NCBI GenBank assembly: GCA_027627225.1
Contig: CM051025.1
Span: forward strand, 50,714,181 to 50,778,180
Reading direction: 5' to 3'
From: Congeria kusceri
Taxonomy: Eukaryota > Mollusca > Bivalvia > Myida > Dreissenidae
DNA: 64,000 nucleotides
Positions 58,051-64,000 of this stretch are shown here, piece by piece. The number at the start of each line of letters is the position of its first letter. Position 1 is the first letter of the stretch. The notes below the pieces were generated by a model. The model had not been told where the DNA came from. It did not search any database and was given only the letters and a program-made list of their open reading frames with translations. Both the position numbers and the translations under genes were made by a program.

Positions 58051-58241
58051 AAGCGTGTCGTAGGAAAACCGGGCTTAATGCATGCGCGTCACGTGTCGTC
58101 CCGGATCAGCCTGTGCAGTCCGCACAGGCTGATCCAGGACGGCACTTTCCGCCTACAGTGGATTTATGTGGATTTATGTTTAGAAGAGACTTCCTTGAAA
58201 CAGAAATACCATAAAAGCGGAAAGTGCCGTGCGGACGGCGG
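58051..58241. mobile_element. MITE family M, copy 6 (truncated)
   Basis: Left end GAAGCGTGTCGTAGGAAAAC and first palindrome intact, right half lost after AAAGTGCCGTGCGGA. The edge of the 2.3-kb duplication (58074) falls inside this MITE. Confidence 0.85.
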
Positions 58242-59534
58242 AACATTATTTTGTTTCAATAATCAGGACTTAAAGTTGCATTTCAAAGCAATAACCGTGC
58301 TTTACGCATACGATGTTTCATAATATAGATTGAATAGTACATCTGAAACACAGTAATCAATTAATAGCAATGTACTAATATAAAAAACATTCTACAGAAG
58401 TTTCAAATTTCTTAAACAGTGAAGTATAAGCATTATACAAATGTCTTTACATTTCTATATCAAATTCTTGCTGATTTGTTTTATCAAATATAGCAATATG
58501 TATTATATTAGTTATTCTTTATTTAATGCGTATGTCTAAGTAAAGCGCATTTCTATCATTTAATATCATTTATGGTTCAATAGGAAACCAATTATTCAAT
58601 GGCCTAGTCCCTTTAAAAGTTAAGTTCAACAGTTCTTTGCGCTTTAGTTTTATTCTATATCTTTTCTTATACCACAATTAAAAATTACTTCAATCATTTA
58701 AAAATTAGTGGCAATTACTAAGAATGTTCTAATTTCTGTTTCTCCCATTCAAAGATTACAATTGCCCATCCTCCGTATTTACTTCCTGGTCAACAGCATT
58801 GGTGTGGGCGATTTCAAATAGTATTAGTATTTACTTACTGTATAGCGCAAAATTTCTGCGGTGCCAAATGCTGGCGTTTTTAAAGTGTTTTGAATTGGCG
58901 GTGTCACACAATGGCGCAATCGGCGATAACCGTCAAATTAAAACCATTGATAATAAATTTTTGCCTACTTTTGTTATGATGATAATGGCGAGATACTAGT
59001 GTGATACTAGTGTAGCAGCTCTGTTTTGACCCGGTTAGATAGTTTTCTATATGAATTACGTATTATAAGTTTCTTGGCTCAATGTGGCATTGAACATGTA
59101 TTGTGAATAAATGTTCAATGAATATAATACAGTGAAACAATATGTACTTTAAACCACGTTTATAGAAATGCAAAGAAAAACGCTATGCCATCTCGTGTAT
59201 ACCCGCAAGTGTATACATATTAATCTCGTATATAATTATAGGCTTACTCCAAGTGTTTAATGAACAATTGTTATTGCACTTGTAAAACAAAAGAACATAA
59301 CTGCTTTACGACAGTCAGTGTATAATGAATATCACCAACAATACAAGCGGATAACTGTGATTCGATCTTTGTGAACAAAACGCTTTCAAAAATTGTCAAC
59401 ATTGCGCTTATTTGCAAACACACTGTTTTCTTTAAAAAGAAAACAGTTTGCTGAAATTGAGCTGTGCGTAAAATATTAAAAGTTAGAAACATTTGACATA
59501 GAAATTAGGTTTAAATGATTGAAAATTGTCCTAC

Positions 59535-59625
59535 CAATGATCGCATGTTGAATACTGCAAAGCTGAAGAATCCATATCATCATCCTTTTACACCTGGTGG
59601 CCGTGCGGAATTTGTATAAAGTCAT
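59535..59625 (-). CDS. Candidate DUOX first coding exon, copy 1 (signal peptide)
   Basis: The first ATG after a well-formed core promoter (TATA 59696-59703, initiator A at 59673) opens a 30-codon ORF. It ends at donor GTAGGA with one base left over, which is the phase needed by the DUOX exon at 40139-40225. The peptide has a basic start (KFR, then RCKR), a hydrophobic stretch MMIWILQLCSI and a possible cleavage near IIGA once joined, as expected for a secreted-domain leader. The ATG has A at -3. The link to DUOX is inferred: the intron would be 19.3 kb and no transcript is available. It could instead be the first exon of an unrelated gene. Confidence 0.5.
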
Positions 59626-59670
59626 AGTTCCTGAAGTCCAATACCACAGAAGAAAAACGCTGGAGCAACA

Positions 59671-59703
59671 AGTGAGGCGCACTTTCAATCGAACGCTTTT
59701 ATA
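59671..59703 (-). promoter_or_regulatory. Core promoter, copy 1 (TATA box plus initiator)
   Basis: On the minus strand TATAAAAG occupies 59703-59696 and a TCACTT initiator-like motif follows with its A at 59673, 30 nt downstream of the first T. That is the canonical spacing for a TATA-driven RNA polymerase II start. The implied 5' UTR is 48 nt with no ATG before 59625. Confidence 0.5.
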
Positions 59704-60373
59704 GAGCGCCGATTGAGGAAGTCTTAAATAACCGGATTTTCACGCGTCAGGAGGGACAATACCCATTCCGCTTGGTAAACGGTTAAATGTAGTCTCCCAT
59801 TGATTCTCTAACTTAACATGCGAAAATCGCTAAATTTCGTGTACACATAGACCCGAACAATTCAGTGTTTATCATATAAGGGATGCCTGAGTTGATCGTT
59901 ATTAGATGATCAGGAAAAATAGTTGTATTAATTTTGAACTTAAAAATATATACAACTATATAAACTCGCGATTTGTTTACGACAAAAATGTACATAAGCA
60001 AACCCTTTCGCCTTTGTATATACTATTTTTAACTATTCGCTAAATAAATAATTAAGTAAAAAATGTATACATGTTATATGGAAACAATAGTGCAGTAAAA
60101 TAAAAGTTGTTCGGAAACACAGCGAATACGTAATTGCGAATACGTTTATCCAATCTAGCTCAATTACCATTACGAGTAGATATAATTGCGATGTAAGGTG
60201 CATACTCGAATTATATGGCCAACAAGTGTAAATTGTATAGTGCATAAGAATCACTTAATGCTGTAAGTGGATTTTTCCCGCACAGGAATAATGGTTATTG
60301 TATGGAAGTTATCACGTTATATTCATAACGCAGGTTTGATCCGACTGTCAATGTTATAACGAGTTGTGGTTTG

Positions 60374-60646
60374 ATAATTATGTATGTCTTAATCATCAAT
60401 GGCATCCGGACGGGGGGTTTACCTATCATTAAAATATGTATATAAATATTTATGAACCAGGAAGGAACGGGTGTTGGGTTAGTGACGTGTCGCAGGTAAA
60501 TGTTGACCACCGTTCTTCTGTTTTTAATATAGCTTTTATTTTAATGAATAAAACATCGGCATTAAGGCCTTGCGGGGTGATATGCCTCATATGAGAATAT
60601 TTCCGTATGAGATCAGCCGGGAATGTTCGTTCGGGGGACGAGTGGA
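60374..60646. repeat. Spacer between the two duplicates
   Basis: Consists of sequence matching 49388-49545 fused to sequence matching 50087-50213; about 540 bp present at 49.5-50.1 kb is missing here. Confidence 0.85.
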
Positions 60647-62113
60647 CTTAATGCATGCGCGTCAAGTGTCGTCCCGGATCAGCCTGTGCAGTCCGCACAG
60701 GCTGATCCAGGACGGCACTTTGCGCCTACAGTGGATTTATGTGGATTTATGTTTAGAAGAGACTTCCTTGAAACAGAAATACCATAAAAGCGGAAAGTGC
60801 CGTGCGGACTGCGGAACATTATTTTGTTTCAATAATCAGGACTTAAAGTTGCATTTCAAAGCAATAACCGTGCTTTACGCATACGATGTTTCATAATATA
60901 GATTGAATAGTACATCTGAAACACAGTAATCAATTAATAGCAATGTACTAATATAAAAAACATTCTACAGAAGTTTCAAATTTCTTAAACAGTGAAGTAT
61001 AAGCATTATACAAATGTCTTTACATTTCTATATCAAATTCTTGCTGATTTGTTTTATCAAATATAGCAATATGTATTATATTAGTTATTCTTTATTTAAT
61101 GCGTATGTCTAAGTAAAGCGCATTTCTATCATTTAATATCATTTATGGTTCAATAGGAAACCAATTATTCAATGGCCTAGTCCCTTTAAAAGTTAAGTTC
61201 AACAGTTCTTTGCGCTTTAGTTTTATTCTATATCTTTTCTTATACCACAATTAAAAATTACTTCAATCATTTAAAAATTAGTGGCAATTACTAAGAATGT
61301 TCTAATTTCTGTTTCTCCCATTCAAAGATTACAATTGCCCATCCTCCGTATTTACTTCCTGGTCAACAGCATTGGTGTGGGCGATTTCAAATAGTATTAG
61401 TATTTACTTACTGTATAGCGCAAAATTTCTGCGGTGCCAAATGCTGGCGTTTTTAAAGTGTTTTGAATTGGCGGTGTCACACAATGGCGCAATCGGCGAT
61501 AACCGTCAAATTAAAACCATTGATAATAAATTTTTGCCTACTTTTGTTATGATGATAATGGCGAGATACTAGTGTGATACTAGTGTAGCAGCTCTGTTTT
61601 GACCCGGTTAGATAGTTTTCTATATGAATTACGTATTATAAGTTTCTTGGCTCAATGTGGCATTGAACATGTATTGTGAATAAATGTTCAATGAATATAA
61701 TACAGTGAAACAATATGTACTTTAAACCACGTTTATAGAAATGCAAAGAAAAACGCTATGCCATCTCGTGTATGCTTATACCCGCAAGTGTATACATATT
61801 AATCTCGTATATACGTATAGGCTTACTCCAAGTGTTTAATGAACAATTGTTATTGCACTTGTAAAACAAAAGAACATAACTGCTTTACGACAGTCAGTGT
61901 ATAATGAATATCACAAACAATACAAGCGGATAACTGTGATTCGATCTTTGTGAACAAAACGCTTTCAAAAATTGTCAACATTGCGCTTATTTGCAAACAC
62001 ACTGTTTTCTTTAAAAAGAAAACAGTTTGCTGAAATTGAGCTGTGCGTAAAATATTAAAAGTTAGAAACATTTGACATAGAAATTAGGTTTAAATGATTG
62101 AAAATTGTCCTAC

Positions 62114-62204
62114 CTATGATCGCATGTTGAATACTGCAAAGCTGAAGAATCCATATCATCATCCTTTTACACCTGGTGGCCGTGCGGAATTTGTATAAAG
62201 TCAT
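62114..62204 (-). CDS. Candidate DUOX first coding exon, copy 2
   Basis: Second copy of the 59535-59625 exon, 2,579 bp away in the same orientation. ATG, hydrophobic stretch, donor and phase are all preserved. The only base I find different in the coding part is in the last full codon (ATT against ATA, both Ile), so the peptide is identical. Either copy could splice to 40225. Being farther upstream, this may be the ancestral or the derived promoter. The link to DUOX is inferred, as for copy 1. Confidence 0.45.
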
Positions 62205-62249
62205 AGTTCCTGAAGTCCAATACCACAGAAGAAAAACGCTGGAGCAACA

Positions 62250-62282
62250 AGTGAGGCGCACTTTCAATCGAACGCTTTTATA
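62250..62282 (-). promoter_or_regulatory. Core promoter, copy 2 (TATA box plus initiator)
   Basis: Identical TATAAAAG (62282-62275) and initiator (A at 62252) in the second copy of the 2.3-kb duplication, with the same 30-nt spacing and the same short leader before the ATG at 62204. Confidence 0.47.
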
Positions 62283-63126
62283 GAGCGCCGATTGAGGAAG
62301 TCTTAAATAACCGGATTTTCACGCGTCAGGAGGGACAATACCCATTCCGCTTGGTAAACGGTTAAATGTAGTCTCCCATTGATTCTCTAACTTAACATGC
62401 GAAAATCGCTAAATTTCGTGTACACATAGACCCGAACAATTCAGTGTTTATCATATAAGGGATGCCTGAGTTGATCGTTATTAGATGATCAGGAAAAATA
62501 GTTGTATTAATTTTGAACTTAAAAATATATACAACTATATAAACTCGCGATTTGTTTACGACAAAAATGTACATAAGCAAACCCTTTCGCCTTTGTATAT
62601 ACTATTTTTAACTATTCGCTAAATAAATAATTAAGTAAAAAATGTATACATGTTATATGGAAACAATAGTGCAGTAAAATTAAAGTTGTTCGGAAACACA
62701 GCGAATACGTAATTGCGAATACGTTTATCCAATCTAGCTCAATTACCATTACGAGTAGATATAATTGCGATGTAAGGTGCATACTCGAATTATATGACCA
62801 ACAAGTGTAAATTGTGTAGTGCATAAGAATCACTTAATGCTGTAAGTGGATTTTGCCCGCACAGGAATAATGGTTATTGTATGGAAGTTATCACGTTATA
62901 TTCATAACGCAGGTTTGATCCGACTGTCAATGTTATAACGAGTTGTGGTTTGGTTAATGCTGATGATACTAATGCTAATACCGGCGTGGTTGTTGTTGTT
63001 GTTGCGGTTGCTTTGCAACATCGTCATAACCAATAACAACCATGGATCAATTCTGTTTTGTGGTCATAAAGCATCATCACATATAGGATTTTCCAAGCAA
63101 TATGTTTTTATTTCTATATCTTGACT

Positions 63127-63890
63127 GCGTCACTAGTCACCATCGTCCAATAATATTCAGCGACAGCATCTGTCCGGTATATGGAAATGTAACCAGTCGC
63201 CATCGTCCAACACTGTTCAGCAATAGCATCTGTACCGGTATATGGAAATGTAACCAGTCGCCATCGTCCAACACTGTTCAGCAATAGCATCTGTACCGGT
63301 ATATGGAAATGTAACCAGTCGCCATCGTCCAACACTGTTCAGCAATAGCATCTGTACCGGTATATGGAAATGTAACCAGTCGCCATCGTCCAACACTGTT
63401 CAGGAATTGCATCTGTACCGGTATATGCAAATGTGACCAGTCGCCATCGTCCAACACTGTTCAGCAATAGCATCTGTACCGGTATATGGAAATGTAACCA
63501 GTCGCTATCATCCAATACTGTTCAAAAATAGCATCTGTACCGGTATATTACCGGTATATTAAAATGTAACCAGTCGCTATCGTCCAACACTGTTCAGCAA
63601 TAGCATCTGTACCGGTATATGGAAATGTAACCAGTCGCTATCATCCAATACTGTTCAAAAATAGCATCTGTACCGGTATATTAAAATGTAACCAGTCGCC
63701 ATCGTCCAATACTGTTCAGCAATAGCATCTGTACCGGTATATGGAAATGTAACCAGTCGCCATCGTCCAACACTGTTCAGCAATAGCATTTGCACCGGTA
63801 TACCGAAATGTAACCAGTCGCTGTCGTTTAATACTGTTCAACAATAACATTTGTATCTGTATCGGCATATCGAAATGTATTTCCATTCTA
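63127..63890. repeat. 61-bp tandem repeat (minisatellite), about 12 copies
   Basis: Period 61 bp (GTAACCAGTCGCCATCGTCC, then TGTACCGGTATATGGAAA). A few units carry a small extra ACCGGTATATT duplication. It starts about 0.85 kb upstream of promoter copy 2. Open frames on either strand are artefacts. Confidence 0.96.
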
Positions 63891-64000
63891 CGGCCCATGT
63901 GTGATTTAACGGATATGCTCACAGATATTTGGCTTCCTGAGAAATGTCTCATAATCATGTTTGTATTACAAACGATTTATAATTGTGTCGATTTCAATTG

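Larger units (their letters stand above)
58074..60373. repeat. 2.3-kb duplicated segment, copy 1
   Basis: Near-identical to 60647-62952 in direct orientation (offset 2,573 growing to 2,579 by a 6-bp indel near 59203). It contains the TATA/initiator/first-exon set at 59535-59703 and truncated MITE M at the left edge. Confidence 0.97.
60647..62952. repeat. 2.3-kb duplicated segment, copy 2
   Basis: Second copy, with only scattered single-base differences from 58074-60373. It begins inside MITE family M (AATGCATGCGCGTCA, copy 7) and ends at GAGTTGTGGTTTG. It holds the second promoter/first-exon set. Confidence 0.97.

Noticed and set aside
58799..62833. Matched pairs of 60-75-codon ORFs in the two halves of the 58-63 kb region
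   Set aside because: Their conservation only reflects the recent 2.3-kb duplication; apart from the first-exon candidate none has splice or start signals.

Overview
The window is animal nuclear DNA: AT-rich, dense in short transposable elements, with one split gene whose exons are joined by GT-AG introns. The protein and the repeat types point to a bivalve mollusc. The long inverted-repeat MITE family reminds me of dreissenid mussels, but that genus-level guess is from memory.

One gene fills the window. It is the 5' two thirds of a dual oxidase (DUOX) on the minus strand. I placed 18 coding exons from 40225 down to 526. Every junction is GT-AG and all reading phases agree across 2,740 nt (about 913 codons). 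They encode the extracellular heme-peroxidase-like domain, the first transmembrane helix, the cytosolic linker and two EF-hand units. The ferric-reductase/NADPH-oxidase half lies beyond the left edge. A candidate first exon (TATA box, initiator 30 nt downstream, first ATG, signal-peptide-like 30-residue ORF, donor in the phase needed) lies at 59.5 kb. It is repeated almost perfectly at 62.1 kb inside a 2.3-kb duplication. If it belongs to DUOX, the gene spans more than 61 kb here and has two promoter/first-exon copies.

Layout from left to right: 0.5-9 kb, C-terminal-side exons, with arrays of decayed exon-edge and splice-site copies beside exons 16 and 17; 9.7-12.7 kb, exons 9-12 and a 49-bp minisatellite; 12.8-15.4 kb, a large dispersed repeat holding a TTAA-flanked element; 16-28.8 kb, exons 2-8 separated by foldback elements; 28.8-40.1 kb, intron 1 with a 3.1-kb TTAA-flanked element nested in ~120-bp repeats and several arrays; 40.1 kb, exon 1; 41-58 kb, intron with pearl-like repeats, a broken L1/Tx1-type LINE in the sense orientation, a 1.2-kb foldback and CGTA-rich TTAA foldbacks; 58-63 kb, duplicated putative promoters; 63.1-63.9 kb, a 61-bp minisatellite.

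No second host gene, rRNA, functional tRNA or CRISPR is supported. What stands out is the way new sequence has grown at DUOX exon borders and at its putative promoter: exon-edge duplications, a MITE close to an acceptor, and a doubled first exon.
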